Below, in pieces: positions 36,113-46,096 of a stretch of DNA of 64,000 nt. The position numbers and the translations under genes were made by a program. The stretch's first letter is position 1; every line of letters starts with the position of its first letter. The notes below the pieces were generated by a model, which was not told where the DNA came from, did no database searches, and was given only the letters and a program-made list of their open reading frames with translations. The stretch is taken from positions 1,612,001-1,676,000 of the forward strand of contig NZ_JAVDUJ010000001.1 of NCBI RefSeq assembly GCF_031456295.1. The letters run 5' to 3'. The stretch comes from Arcanobacterium_A hippocoleae. GTDB taxonomy: Bacteria > Actinomycetota > Actinomycetes > Actinomycetales > Actinomycetaceae.

Positions 36113-36892
36113 GTGACTCCAAAGAATTTATTTCAGCAGCCTGATGAGTGGCCGATTACCACTGCAAAGGTCTGGATTTTTCGCGCAAATATTTGGCTGG
36201 CTATTGCTGGGATGTGTTTTGCGTTGCTGCTTGGCCTTGGTGCGGCATTCTTCTGGCCGGCTGTGCTTGTCTTGAACCTGCTGGTGATTGGATTGCTGAT
36301 CTTGGGCTGGGCAAGTTTGATTGGGCTTCCGAGCCAAAAAACTTCGCAATTGGGGATGATCCTGATTGCATTGCTGGGAGTGTTGGCGGCAATATTTCGT
36401 GACATACACTGGATCGCGTTGATTGCTGGGATAGGGATACTGCTCGCCTTTGTGCAAGAAATGTTTCGCAAGCAAAGTGCATTGCGGCGCTTAGAACAGA
36501 TTTCAGGCAGCTATCTGGGCATGATTCTGATTTTAAGTGCAACTTTCTGGACGCAAACGGTCACCTCAGAATTTGGCAAACAAGTTGTCCTCGTTTTTTC
36601 GGCAGTGATTGGTGTAGTGAGTTTGATCAGCCTTTTTACTACGCGCTCTGTATTTGTGGTGAGCCTAATAAATGCGCTTACATTCGGGATCGGGATCGCC
36701 TACCTCTTAGATGTGTATCTTTCAGTAGGAGCGATCGCAGGTGTCGTGGTGGCTGTTGCTTATCGTCTCTCTTTTGAGGCTTTTAATTCGGTGTATCGCA
36801 CTCCTGCAGCGCTCCCGGTACTTGCTTATATCGCGCTGCCGACTGCTGCAATTGGTTTTATTGCACAAGCTACAGTGATGATCCTCGGTTAA
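36113..36892 (+). CDS. Multi-pass membrane protein of unknown function
   Basis: A 259-residue integral membrane protein with about eight hydrophobic helices (for example LAIAGMCFALLLGLGAAFF, VLNLLVIGLLILGWASLIG, LIAGIGILLAFVQEMF, VLVFSAVIGVVSLISLF) and short loops. I do not recognise the family. The N-terminus PKNLFQQPDEWPITTAKVWIFRANIWLA looks like a conserved start after GTG 36113 (GGAG just upstream, close spacing); an in-frame ATG at 36056 is the alternative. It precedes ygfZ by 64 bp on the same strand and is divergent from ispE. Confidence 0.78.
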   Translation: MTPKNLFQQPDEWPITTAKVWIFRANIWLAIAGMCFALLLGLGAAFFWPAVLVLNLLVIGLLILGWASLIGLPSQKTSQLGMILIALLGVLAAIFRDIHWIALIAGIGILLAFVQEMFRKQSALRRLEQISGSYLGMILILSATFWTQTVTSEFGKQVVLVFSAVIGVVSLISLFTTRSVFVVSLINALTFGIGIAYLLDVYLSVGAIAGVVVAVAYRLSFEAFNSVYRTPAALPVLAYIALPTAAIGFIAQATVMILG

Positions 36893-36956
36893 AAATACGT
36901 TTTATCCTTTTAGCGCAACTTTTCCTGAGTTGGAAATCCTTCGCTAACCTTAAAGT

Positions 36957-38171
36957 ATGGATTTGACGAAAAATACTGACCAGATGCATCGCGCACAGCT
37001 GGTTGCAGACGTGACGGAGCTGGAATTCTCCCCGTTGATCGCGGGCGGAGTTGCAGATCATGGATCGTCCGTCCCGGCACATTATGGAAATCCATTCCGG
37101 GAAGAAGCTGAATTGATTTCCGGAAAGGGCTTTACAGATTTAAGCTTCCTGGAAGTTCTCAGTGTTTCTGGGGCTGATCGGAAGAAATGGCTACATGCCC
37201 TGACCACTTGCGCTTTCACGCAATTAGCTACTGGGCAAAGTGCCGAAATGCTTGTGTTGAGCCCGTATGGGCACATCGAACATGCTGCCGCGGTGATTGA
37301 TGATGGGGAACGAGTCTGGATGCTGCTCGATTCTGGGCGAGCAGCGGAATTGGCAGAGTTTTTAGCGCAAATGAAATTCATGATGCGGGTGGAAATTCAA
37401 ATACACGACTTTGCGGTTATCGGATTTGGTACGCAATTTGCGCAAGTGCCAGAAAATCTCCGCACACAATCAGTATTTGCTTGGGAAGATCCTTGGCCAG
37501 CCGTCATTCCTGGCGGAGCACATTATGGGGTAGCTGCACAATCTCATCCTGGCGCAGAGCTGCGCCGTACGATGCTTGCTTTTTCCAATCGCTCACAATT
37601 GCGTCAAAATCTTCTCGCAGCGATGCGTGAAGCCTGGCAGCCTGCCGGTTTGATCGCCTGGGAAGCGGCGCGGATCCGTGCTTGGCGTCCGCGTCCGAAC
37701 AACGAGATGCGCGAGCGAGTATTGCCGCACGAATTAGATCTGCTGCGCAGTGCTGTGCATCTCGAAAAGGGCTGCTATCGCGGGCAAGAGACGGTAGCAA
37801 AGCTGGTGAATCTCGGAAAGCCGCCGCGCCGTCTGACGTACCTTTATATCGAAGCCCCAGAAGATCCACTACCGGAAGCAGGAGCGCCGATTTTCTGTGG
37901 GAAGCGCAAAGTAGGCACGCTCACATCTATTGTGCGTGATTCTGAAGAAGGACCGATTGGGCTGGCGCTGATCAAGCGTGCAGTGGATCCGCATGCGATC
38001 CTCACGATTGGTGCGGCAATGCCAGAGGCAGATGGGTCCTTTGCCGAAACTACGCAAGCTCCCGCGATTTTGGCTACCCAGGTAGAAATTGTGACGCATA
38101 ATGGGAAATCTTCCGTTTCTCCAGCGCAGCGTCCAGGAAATGAATTTCTGGGGCATCGTCGCCAATCATGA
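36957..38171 (+). CDS. ygfZ: Folate-binding protein YgfZ (GcvT-like)
   Basis: A 404-residue protein of the YgfZ/IBA57 family, which helps maintain or repair certain Fe-S proteins in a folate-dependent way. The signature KGCYRGQE is at 271-278, its cysteine being the functional one. The N-terminal GcvT-like fold covers about 45-250 and a small beta-barrel domain follows (about 290-365). The C-terminal 40 residues look disordered. Actinobacterial YgfZ is often this length. Dtd follows. Confidence 0.93.
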   Translation: MDLTKNTDQMHRAQLVADVTELEFSPLIAGGVADHGSSVPAHYGNPFREEAELISGKGFTDLSFLEVLSVSGADRKKWLHALTTCAFTQLATGQSAEMLVLSPYGHIEHAAAVIDDGERVWMLLDSGRAAELAEFLAQMKFMMRVEIQIHDFAVIGFGTQFAQVPENLRTQSVFAWEDPWPAVIPGGAHYGVAAQSHPGAELRRTMLAFSNRSQLRQNLLAAMREAWQPAGLIAWEAARIRAWRPRPNNEMRERVLPHELDLLRSAVHLEKGCYRGQETVAKLVNLGKPPRRLTYLYIEAPEDPLPEAGAPIFCGKRKVGTLTSIVRDSEEGPIGLALIKRAVDPHAILTIGAAMPEADGSFAETTQAPAILATQVEIVTHNGKSSVSPAQRPGNEFLGHRRQS

Positions 38172-38306
38172 TCGGGTGATTGACGAAATCAAGGATGCAT
38201 GGCAATGGTGTGAAAATTCATCTCACGCAGTGAAAAATACGTAAATGATCGCACGCCAGCGCTAGGATCGAACAAAGAGTTTGCACAATCTGGGAAATAG
38301 GAGATC

Positions 38307-38789
38307 ATGCGAATCGTAATCCAACGGGTGAAACAGGCTTCCGTCACGGTCTGGGATGAAAATATGCCGCAAGATAGCGAAAAAGCAGGGCGCATAGTAG
38401 GGCAGATTGCTGCAGGATTGTGTGTGCTGGTAGGGGTCACTCATGAAGACGGAGTGGAGCAGATTGAAAAAATTGCCCGGAAAATTTGTGAACTGAAATT
38501 ATTGCGGGATGTAAATCATGAGGATATTCCGGCAAATCGGCGGAGCGTGGTGGATGCAGCGGCAGAAGTGCTCTTAGTATCCCAATTCACGCTCTATGCT
38601 GACGTGAAGAAAGGGAAGAAACCAAGCTGGTCACATGCAGCTCCAGGGGAGCTTGCTCGCCCAATTTTTGATCAGTTAGCAGCTGCAATTCGCGCTCGCG
38701 GTGTAAAAGTGGAGACGGGCGAGTTTGGGGCGATGATGGATGTGCAGTTGATCAACGACGGCCCGTTCACGATCCTTTTTGAATGCTGA
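38307..38789 (+). CDS. dtd: D-aminoacyl-tRNA deacylase
   Basis: A 160-residue editing enzyme that removes D-amino acids (and glycine mischarged on tRNA-Ala) from tRNA. Both active-site motifs are present: SQFTLY at 92-97 and NDGPFT at 150-155, including the Gly-cisPro pair. The start MRIVIQRV is canonical, with AGGAGA upstream. Slightly longer than E. coli Dtd because of an insert in the first loop (ENMPQDSEKAG). Confidence 0.97.
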   Translation: MRIVIQRVKQASVTVWDENMPQDSEKAGRIVGQIAAGLCVLVGVTHEDGVEQIEKIARKICELKLLRDVNHEDIPANRRSVVDAAAEVLLVSQFTLYADVKKGKKPSWSHAAPGELARPIFDQLAAAIRARGVKVETGEFGAMMDVQLINDGPFTILFEC

Positions 38790-38822
38790 CAATCCGAAAC
38801 AGGAGATAGCGCAGGGATATCA

Positions 38823-38850
38823 CGCCAGTGGCGAAATGGTTATCAACCAT
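38823..38850. promoter_or_regulatory. ClgR-like operator plus adjacent palindrome upstream of clpC
   Basis: CGCCAGTGGCG (38823-38833), flanked by A and AA, matches the ClgR consensus CGC-N5-GCG (CGCYNANRGCG) except for one spacer base. ClgR activates clpC and clpP genes in Corynebacterium, Streptomyces and Mycobacterium. Immediately beyond is a perfect 15-bp palindrome ATGGTT-ATC-AACCAT (38836-38850). Both lie 67-94 bp before the clpC start, a suitable activator position. Confidence 0.6.
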
Positions 38851-38916
38851 CGGTTGCAGATAGCTATTGTTTAAGACAGATTACTTCGATCCACGCAAAA
38901 ATATGAGGAGCAAAGA

Positions 38917-41445
38917 TTGTTTGAGAGGTTTACTGACCGCGCTCGGCGGGTGATTGTACTGGCGCAAGAAGAGGCACGTTCGCTCAAGCATAATTACCTG
39001 GGTACAGAGCATGTGTTGCTCGGTTTGATCAAAGAAGGTGAAGGGGTAGCAGCTAAAGCACTCGAATCTTTAGATGTTACTTTTGATGCAGTTCGCGAGC
39101 AGGTAGTAGAGATCATCGGTGAAGGTCAGGAGCAGCCAAGCGGGCATATCCCGTTTACTCCGCGTGCGAAGAAAGTACTTGAGTATGCGATGCGTGAAGG
39201 GCTGCAGCTGGGGCATTCTTATATTGGTACAGAACACCTGCTGCTTGGCTTGTGCCGTGAGCAGGAAGGCGTAGCGGCGCAAGTGCTCGCAAAGCTGGGG
39301 GCTGATGTAAACAAGGTACGTACACAGGTGACGAATCTGCTTTCGGGATATCAGGGCGGAAAAGAAGCTGTGGGCGTGGGTGCTGGATCGCAGCGTGAAG
39401 GTGTGAAATCAGGTTCCACTATTCTTGATCAGTTTGGGCGCAATCTTACGCAGCTTGCCCGGGATAATAAATTGGATCCCGTGATTGGGCGGCATCTTGA
39501 AACGCAACGCGTAATGCAGGTGCTTTCCCGTCGTACCAAGAATAATCCGGTATTGATTGGTGAGCCAGGCGTAGGCAAGACGGCTGTAGTGGAAGGTTTA
39601 GCGCAGGCGATCGCTGGTGGAGACGTGCCGGAAACCTTAAAGGAAAAACAGCTTTACTCTCTTGATATGGGCTCACTTGTGGCTGGTTCCCGCTATCGTG
39701 GAGATTTTGAAGATCGGATCAAGAAGATCCTGAAAGAGATCACGAGCCGCGGCGATATTATTATCTTTATTGACGAGATCCATACACTTGTCGGGGCTGG
39801 AGCGGCAGAGGGCTCACTTGATGCGGCTTCTTTGCTGAAGCCAATGATGGCACGCGGTGAACTGCAGGTGATCGGTGCAACCACACTTGATGAATATCGG
39901 AAGTATATTGAAAAAGATGCAGCGCTTGAACGGCGATTCCAGCCAATTCAAGTTGAGCAGCCAACAGTGAAAGAAACTATCGCGATCCTTGAAGGCTTGC
40001 GTGATCGGTATGAGGCATTCCATCGAGTGACGATCACTGATGAAGCGCTGGAAGCTGCTGCCACAATGGCTGATCGCTATATCAACGACCGTTTTCTGCC
40101 GGATAAGGCCATTGATTTGATTGATGAAGCTGGTGCGCGATTAGCGATCCAGAAGATGACGGCTCCTGATGAATTGCGCGAACTTGATGAAGAAATCGCG
40201 AAGGTTCGCACGGAGAAAGAAGCTGCGATTGAAGGGCAGGATTTTGAAAAAGCTGCCGGCTTGCGTGATCAGGAGCAGCAGCTTTCTGAGCAGCGTGCCG
40301 AGCGCGAACGTGCATGGAAAGAAGGCGATCTTGACGTCATCTCGGTAGTAGATGAAGATTTAATCGCGGAAGTTCTTTCAATGACCACGGGCATCCCGGT
40401 ATTTAAGTTGACGGAAGCTGAATCTGCAAAGCTGCTGCGTATGGAAGCAGAATTGCACAAGCGTGTGATTGGGCAGGAAGAGGCAGTGAAGGCAGTTTCG
40501 CAAGCGATTCGACGTGGGCGGGCTGGGTTGAAAGATCCAAATCGCCCGGGAGGCTCTTTCATTTTTGCTGGTCCTACTGGTGTGGGTAAGACGGAATTAG
40601 CGAAAGCTGTTGCGGAATTCCTATTTGGCGATGAAGACGCTTTGATTACGCTTGATATGTCTGAGTATCAAGAAAAGCATACGGTTTCACGGCTTTTTGG
40701 TGCCCCTCCAGGGTATGTTGGATTTGAAGAAGGCGGTCAGCTCACCGAAAAGGTGCGGCGGAAGCCGTTCTCCGTCGTGCTCTTTGATGAAGTAGAAAAG
40801 GCACATCAAGATCTCTTCAATTCACTGTTGCAGATTCTTGAAGAGGGGCGGTTGACGGATTCGCAGGGGCGTATCGTTGATTTCAAGAACACGATTATTA
40901 TCATGACCACCAACCTTGGCGCGAAAGATATCGCGAGAGGGGTAAGTACCGGATTCCAATTTGATGCTGATACCGGTACCTCCTATGAGCGAATGAAGAA
41001 TCGGGTAAACGAGGAGTTGAAGAATCACTTCCGTCCAGAATTCTTGAATCGTGTAGATGATATTATCGTCTTCCCACAGCTACAGCGGGAAGAAATTTTG
41101 CAGATCGTAGATTTGATGATGTCGCGGCTTGATGCACGTTTGCAAGATCAGGGTATGAGCCTGGCAATTTCGCAAGATGCAAAGCAGTTACTGGCAGATC
41201 GTGGTTTTGATCCAGTGCTGGGAGCGCGTCCGCTGCGCCGTGCGATCCAACGTGATATCGAAGATGTGCTTTCGGAGAAGCTGCTTTATGGTGAGTTTAA
41301 GGCCGGGCAGACGATCGTGATTGATGTTGATCAAGACGATATTCCAATGAGTTTCACTTTCGCTGGGCAGGATTCGGATTATCAGCTGCCAGAAGGAGTG
41401 GCTCCGGTAAAACCGAAGAAGGAAATGTCTGAAGAAACACTTTAA
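38917..41445 (+). CDS. clpC: ATP-dependent Clp protease ATPase ClpC
   Basis: An 842-residue Hsp100 unfoldase that feeds substrates to ClpP. The N-domain has two Clp_N repeats (1-145). AAA1 has Walker A GEPGVGKT at 215-222; a UVR-like coiled segment (KAAGLRDQEQQL) belongs to the middle domain; AAA2 has GPTGVGKT at 552-559 and the VGF ClpP-docking region follows. The start is TTG (residue MFERFTDRARR is canonical) with a good GAGGAG, so initiation is likely weaker than from ATG. A ClgR-like site lies upstream. No other clp gene is in the window. Confidence 0.97.
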   Translation: MFERFTDRARRVIVLAQEEARSLKHNYLGTEHVLLGLIKEGEGVAAKALESLDVTFDAVREQVVEIIGEGQEQPSGHIPFTPRAKKVLEYAMREGLQLGHSYIGTEHLLLGLCREQEGVAAQVLAKLGADVNKVRTQVTNLLSGYQGGKEAVGVGAGSQREGVKSGSTILDQFGRNLTQLARDNKLDPVIGRHLETQRVMQVLSRRTKNNPVLIGEPGVGKTAVVEGLAQAIAGGDVPETLKEKQLYSLDMGSLVAGSRYRGDFEDRIKKILKEITSRGDIIIFIDEIHTLVGAGAAEGSLDAASLLKPMMARGELQVIGATTLDEYRKYIEKDAALERRFQPIQVEQPTVKETIAILEGLRDRYEAFHRVTITDEALEAAATMADRYINDRFLPDKAIDLIDEAGARLAIQKMTAPDELRELDEEIAKVRTEKEAAIEGQDFEKAAGLRDQEQQLSEQRAERERAWKEGDLDVISVVDEDLIAEVLSMTTGIPVFKLTEAESAKLLRMEAELHKRVIGQEEAVKAVSQAIRRGRAGLKDPNRPGGSFIFAGPTGVGKTELAKAVAEFLFGDEDALITLDMSEYQEKHTVSRLFGAPPGYVGFEEGGQLTEKVRRKPFSVVLFDEVEKAHQDLFNSLLQILEEGRLTDSQGRIVDFKNTIIIMTTNLGAKDIARGVSTGFQFDADTGTSYERMKNRVNEELKNHFRPEFLNRVDDIIVFPQLQREEILQIVDLMMSRLDARLQDQGMSLAISQDAKQLLADRGFDPVLGARPLRRAIQRDIEDVLSEKLLYGEFKAGQTIVIDVDQDDIPMSFTFAGQDSDYQLPEGVAPVKPKKEMSEETL

Positions 41446-41485
41446 GGGTAGTGCAGCGTAAATCGCTCCACAGTTCGTTCGCTAT

Positions 41486-41545
41486 TTTGCAGGCGTGCAG
41501 ACCAGGAAAATTTCTGGTGTGCACGCCTGCAAATTTATTTATCGC
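41486..41545. terminator. Terminator between clpC and the MFS gene
   Basis: TTTGCAGGCGTGCA pairs with TGCACGCCTGCAAA over 14 bp, with an inner ACCAG/CTGGT extension, and is followed by TTTATTT. It lies between convergent genes; A/T flanks on both sides make bidirectional use likely. Confidence 0.88.
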
Positions 41546-41549
41546 AACT

Positions 41550-42734
41550 TTAATTTGCTGAAAGTTTGTTTTCCCGTGTACGCACCTGGCGTTCGACAAA
41601 TTCATTACAGCTCACCATTATCGCAATTCCACTGAAAATCGCTATTGGTAGTGCAAGCGGCGAAAAATGCGTCATCAATAATCCGGTAATTGGTGGCATC
41701 GTCAGCGAGCCAACATACGCAAACCCCATTTGCAGCCCCATCGCGCGTTGTGTATTTTCAACGCCGAAACGCCGCGAAGTTTCTTTGATAATCGTCGGGT
41801 AAACTGGTGCGCAGCCAACGCCCAAGACTACGAGTCCGGCGATTGCAAGCAGAGCGATCGGGGTAATTGCAATAATCAGCGTGCCCACGGTGATTAGTAC
41901 TGAGCCAATTCGCAGTAGATAAGCATTGTTGATGCGCAGCGTGGCGAAGCCAGAAAGGAAGCGCCCGCCAGTGATCCCAAGGTAAAAAGCTGAAGCGCCA
42001 GCTGCTGCCAGTGAAACATCCAAGCCGTGATACTGCACCAGAAAAGTAGCCGCCCAGACACCTGCTGTCAGTTCGAAGCCACAATAAGCAGCAAATGCGA
42101 TCAGGATCGGGAAAAGTAAAGGCAGTTTCCACAACGGTAAATCTTTTGCCGGCGGCGCGTTGACTTGTGGGTGTTCAATGCTTTCTTCGTCAGCAATTTG
42201 CCAGGTGCCACGCGTGGCAATCAAAGTGATCAATAAAATAAACTGCAAAATTGCGATGCTCAAATAAGCTGGTCGCCACATTCGCTGCCAGTTGAGCCAA
42301 AAGCTCACAATCAGTGGACCAGCCGCTGCGCCAACTCCCCAAAATGCGTGGAGCCAATTGGTGTGCTTGGCTGAATAGTGCAGTGAAGCAAAAGAATTTA
42401 TTGCTGCATCGATTGCGCCTCCGCCGAGTCCGAGCGGGAAACAGAGTACCCCAAGCCAAATGAATGATGGCGCAAAGGCGAAACCGAGCAAGGTGATTGC
42501 CGTGAGAAAAACGGAAAAAATCGAAACTTTTACCGTCCCGAAACGCTTTAGGAGGAATCCGGATGTGAAAGAGGCGATGATCGTGCCGGTGGAGATGAGT
42601 AGTGAAAGCAGCCCAGCACCTGCGGCGTCGATGCCGAGATCTTGCGCGATTTGCGGCCATGCAGCACCTGTGATTGCGTCAGGCAAACCAAGTGAAATGA
42701 ATGAAGCATAGACAACAGCGAGAAGTATCGTCAT
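41550..42734 (-). CDS. MFS transporter (sugar-type, FucP/YbjJ-like)
   Basis: A 394-residue, 12-helix major facilitator. The first helix starts at the chosen ATG (TILLAVVYASFISLGLPDAITG), the helix II-III loop carries the MFS motif GFLLKRFGTVKVS, and helix V contains HAFWGVGAAAGPLIV, resembling sugar and FucP/YbjJ-like carriers. The substrate is unknown. A longer frame upstream adds about 70 hydrophilic residues that do not fit the family. No sugar-metabolism genes are adjacent; ppdK is divergent. Confidence 0.88.
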   Translation of the reverse strand: MTILLAVVYASFISLGLPDAITGAAWPQIAQDLGIDAAGAGLLSLLISTGTIIASFTSGFLLKRFGTVKVSIFSVFLTAITLLGFAFAPSFIWLGVLCFPLGLGGGAIDAAINSFASLHYSAKHTNWLHAFWGVGAAAGPLIVSFWLNWQRMWRPAYLSIAILQFILLITLIATRGTWQIADEESIEHPQVNAPPAKDLPLWKLPLLFPILIAFAAYCGFELTAGVWAATFLVQYHGLDVSLAAAGASAFYLGITGGRFLSGFATLRINNAYLLRIGSVLITVGTLIIAITPIALLAIAGLVVLGVGCAPVYPTIIKETSRRFGVENTQRAMGLQMGFAYVGSLTMPPITGLLMTHFSPLALPIAIFSGIAIMVSCNEFVERQVRTRENKLSAN

Positions 42735-43060
42735 AGTGAAGTGCGAGCGCTTTCTAGGTTGGTATCTGCAATGTAGTAATTTTGAATTTGCATTGGATAC
42801 AAATGATGCGTTGATTATGGCATGGAAATACTTGTATTGAAAGTCTATTTGATTTATTTGGGGATCACGCGCGAAAGCTGGAAGTGCGGTGAAAATCCCA
42901 GGTGCCGTGGGTCTAAAACACAGTTTTGGATGTAGCTCTTGCATTGACTTAAGTCCTAACTATGTGACTTGCTGAATAACGCGGTACACTTTCGGTGAGA
43001 ATATAAAGTTGCAGAGTGGCGAAATCGCGCCGTCTGCTATGCCCAACGAAGGGAATATTG
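42735..43060. other. Divergent intergenic region MFS-ppdK
   Basis: 326 bp that should contain both promoters. A perfect 10-bp palindrome GACTTAAGTC (42946-42955) lies 105 bp before ppdK and overlaps TTGACT, a possible -35 for ppdK, but no well-spaced -10 is evident. No gene or structured RNA is recognised. Confidence 0.5.
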
Positions 43061-45811
43061 ATGACGAAATATGTCTACGCATTCTCCGAAGGAGATAAGG
43101 ATCAAAAGGATCTGCTTGGTGGTAAAGGTGCAAACCTTGCAGAAATGACGAATCTTGGCCTGCCAGTGCCTCCGGGCTTCACGATTACTACTGAAGCTTG
43201 CCGGGCATATCTTGGGCAGGGGGAAGTGCCAGAAACTCTCGATGTGGAAATGACGGCAGCTATCCGCAATGTGGAAAATATGATGGGGAAACGTCTTGGT
43301 GATCCGGCTGATCCGCTGCTGATGTCGGTACGCTCGGGCGCAAAATTCTCCATGCCGGGGATGATGGAAACCGTGCTAAACATCGGTTTGAACGATAATT
43401 CAGTGCAGGGTTTGGAAGAGCAATCTGGAAATGCACGCTTTGCGTGGGATTCTTACCGGCGTTTGATTCAGATGTTTGGCAAGACGGTAATGGATATTGA
43501 CGGTGATCTTTTTGCGAATGCGCTGCATGGATTGCAGGCTCGGAAAGGGTATACCGGAGATTTGGAGATGACCACTGCAGATTTGCAAGAACTCGTGGTT
43601 GAATATAAAGAAATCGTGAAGCGGGAAACTGGCGTAGATTTTCCGCAAGATCCGCGCTCCCAGTTGGATCTGGCAGTTGAGGCAGTTTTCCGTTCCTGGA
43701 ATACTGATCGTGCTCGGCTGTACCGTCGCCGTGAACGCATTCCAAACTCACTTGGCACGGCAGTGAACTGCCAGACGATGGTCTTTGGAAATATGGGTGC
43801 AGGTTCTGGTACGGGTGTGTGCTTTACCCGCGATCCTTCCACTGGGCATTCTGGGGTATATGGCGATTACCTGGAGAATGCGCAAGGCGAAGATGTGGTG
43901 GCAGGAATCCGCAATACGCTTTCGCTGGCAGATCTGGAAAAACTAGACAAAAATTCTTATGACGAGTTGCTCAGGATCATGGATAAGCTTCAGACGCATT
44001 ACCGTGATATGTGCGATATCGAGTTTACGATTCAGCAGGGCAAGCTGTGGATGCTGCAGACTCGTGTAGGGAAGCGTACTGCTGCTGCGGCTTTCCGAAT
44101 TGCCGAACAGCTTGTGCAGGAGCGTCTGATCACACGCGATGAGGCCGTTACTCGTGTGACGGGTGAGCAGCTTACTTCGCTGCTTTTCCCACAATTCGAT
44201 AAGAAAGCGGAAAAGACGCAGCTTTCAAAGGGGATGCCAGCGTCTCCTGGTGCTGCCGTCGGTGAAATCGTATTAAATAACGAGCAGGCTGTAGCGCGTA
44301 CCGCTGAGGGGGTGCAGGTGATTCTCGTCCGTTCTGAGACGAATCCGGACGATCTGGAAGGTATGGTTGCTGCCTCTGGTGTGCTCACGGCGCGCGGTGG
44401 GAAGACTTCACATGCGGCAGTAGTGGCACGTGGCATGGGCCGCTGCTGTGTGGTTGGTGCTGACGATTTACTCATTGATGAGGCAGCTGGCACGGTTTAT
44501 GTGAAGTCTCAGGATCGGACACTGCATGCAGGAGATGTGATTGCGATCGACGGTACTACCGGCGAGATTTTTGCAGGTGCGGTAGCGGTGACGGATTCAC
44601 CGGTAATGACTTATATTTCCAAGGGGCTTGATGCGGGTCTGGCGGCTGCCGAAGATGCTGATACGCAGGAACTTGTACAGGCAGTACATCAGATTCTCAC
44701 CCATGCTGATTCCAAACGGGATCTGGTGGTGCGTGCGAATGCTGATAATCCGGAAGATGCGGCACTGGCACGTTCTTTCGGGGCAGAAGGTATTGGGCTT
44801 TGCCGTACTGAGCATATGTTCTTAGGTGATCGCCGGAAGCTAATCGAGCAAGTGATTCTCGCCAAAGATGAGGCTGAGCAGGAAACCGCGTTCAAAGCAT
44901 TGGTGCCACTGCAAGAAGGCGATTTTATTGGGATTTTCGCGGCAATGGATGGGCATTCCGTGACGGTAAGATTGATTGATCCTCCACTGCATGAGTTCCT
45001 CCCTGATTTGACCGAGCTGTCCGTAAAGTTGGCAGTGAAGGAAGCGCGTGGGGAAACAGTAACTGCAGCTGAGAGGGATCTCTTAGCTGCTGTGAAGGCA
45101 AACCATGAACAGAATCCAATGCTTGGCTTGCGCGGTGTCCGGCTGGGATTGAAGCTGCCAGGCTTGATCAAATTGCAAGTGCGTGCAATCGCGAACGCGT
45201 ATGTGGCTTTGCGGCAGCAGGGGAAGGATCCGCGTCCGGAGATCATGGTTCCGTTGATTGGTTCGGTGCGTGAGATGCAGGTAGTGCGTGATCTGGCATC
45301 CCAGATCATTGCGGAAGTGGCTGCAGAAGCGGGGATTGAGATCAATATTCCGATCGGTAATATGATCGAGCTGCCGCGTGCTGCTGTGACGGCTGAAGAT
45401 ATCGCGCATGAATCTGACTTTTTCTCCTTTGGGACGAATGATTTAACGCAGACGGGTTGGGGTTTTTCGCGCGATGATGTGGAGAGCTCCTTCTTCAATG
45501 AGTACTTTGACCTTTCCGTCTTTGGTACTTCACCGTTTGAATCAATCGATACTCACGGTGTGGGCGCACTGGTGCAGATTGGTGCGGAGAAAGGCCGTTC
45601 GACGAAGCCGGGGCTGAAGCTGGGGGTATGCGGTGAGCATGGCGGCGATCCGGCTTCGATCCATTTCTTTGCAGAGATCGGATTGGATTATGTTTCTTGT
45701 TCGCCTTACCGGGTGCCAGTGGCCCGGTTGGAAGCTGGGCGTGCAGCGATTGCAAATGAATCTGAACTTGCATTGGCGCGCAGTGGCGGTGATCGTGCTA
45801 CTACTGCTTGA
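43061..45811 (+). CDS. ppdK: Pyruvate, phosphate dikinase
   Basis: A 916-residue enzyme interconverting PEP + AMP + PPi and pyruvate + ATP + Pi. The N-terminal nucleotide-binding domain starts with GGKGANLAEMTNLGLPVPPGF, the swivelling phosphohistidine domain has GGKTSHAAVVARGMG with H451, and the C-terminal TIM barrel has the catalytic C857 in CGEHGGDP. Slightly longer than the classical 880 because of a short C-terminal extension. The start is ATG 43061 with GAAGGGA upstream; a 15-codon extension to GTG 43016 is less likely. With inorganic pyrophosphatase at 49.6 kb it sits in PPi metabolism, in either the gluconeogenic or PPi-glycolytic direction. Confidence 0.96.
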   Translation: MTKYVYAFSEGDKDQKDLLGGKGANLAEMTNLGLPVPPGFTITTEACRAYLGQGEVPETLDVEMTAAIRNVENMMGKRLGDPADPLLMSVRSGAKFSMPGMMETVLNIGLNDNSVQGLEEQSGNARFAWDSYRRLIQMFGKTVMDIDGDLFANALHGLQARKGYTGDLEMTTADLQELVVEYKEIVKRETGVDFPQDPRSQLDLAVEAVFRSWNTDRARLYRRRERIPNSLGTAVNCQTMVFGNMGAGSGTGVCFTRDPSTGHSGVYGDYLENAQGEDVVAGIRNTLSLADLEKLDKNSYDELLRIMDKLQTHYRDMCDIEFTIQQGKLWMLQTRVGKRTAAAAFRIAEQLVQERLITRDEAVTRVTGEQLTSLLFPQFDKKAEKTQLSKGMPASPGAAVGEIVLNNEQAVARTAEGVQVILVRSETNPDDLEGMVAASGVLTARGGKTSHAAVVARGMGRCCVVGADDLLIDEAAGTVYVKSQDRTLHAGDVIAIDGTTGEIFAGAVAVTDSPVMTYISKGLDAGLAAAEDADTQELVQAVHQILTHADSKRDLVVRANADNPEDAALARSFGAEGIGLCRTEHMFLGDRRKLIEQVILAKDEAEQETAFKALVPLQEGDFIGIFAAMDGHSVTVRLIDPPLHEFLPDLTELSVKLAVKEARGETVTAAERDLLAAVKANHEQNPMLGLRGVRLGLKLPGLIKLQVRAIANAYVALRQQGKDPRPEIMVPLIGSVREMQVVRDLASQIIAEVAAEAGIEINIPIGNMIELPRAAVTAEDIAHESDFFSFGTNDLTQTGWGFSRDDVESSFFNEYFDLSVFGTSPFESIDTHGVGALVQIGAEKGRSTKPGLKLGVCGEHGGDPASIHFFAEIGLDYVSCSPYRVPVARLEAGRAAIANESELALARSGGDRATTA

Positions 45812-45874
45812 TTCCCCGCTGGCTCTCAGCTGTGGGCAGCGGTGAGCTTTGAGCGGAGTTGAAGGCATATCATT

Positions 45875-45920
45875 TGACGGGCAGTTTTTCTGAATGTGGA
45901 GGAGCTGCCCGTCAGTGATT
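45875..45920 (+). terminator. Probable ppdK terminator
   Basis: TGACGGGCAG (45875-45884) pairs with CTGCCCGTCA (45905-45914) across a 20-nt loop, followed by GTGATTTT. A 10-bp perfect stem 64 bp after ppdK; the T-tract is poor. Confidence 0.65.
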
Positions 45921-46096
45921 TTGCAGCGAATTTTGCTCTCTGGTGAATTTTCTTCACCGCCGGTTGCAATCTGGAATCATGAAAAATGAAGTTATTTACC
46001 AGGGTCTGGGTTTTGCTAGATCTTGGCAGAAAGCGAAGCGAATGCCGTCATGATCTGTTTATTGTGCAGGAATGGCGCAAGGAAAGGGGAAATCTC

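Noticed and set aside
42735..42944. 70-codon N-terminal extension of the MFS protein
   Set aside because: The added sequence is hydrophilic and Cys/His-rich, and the first MFS helix begins directly at the ATG at 42734.
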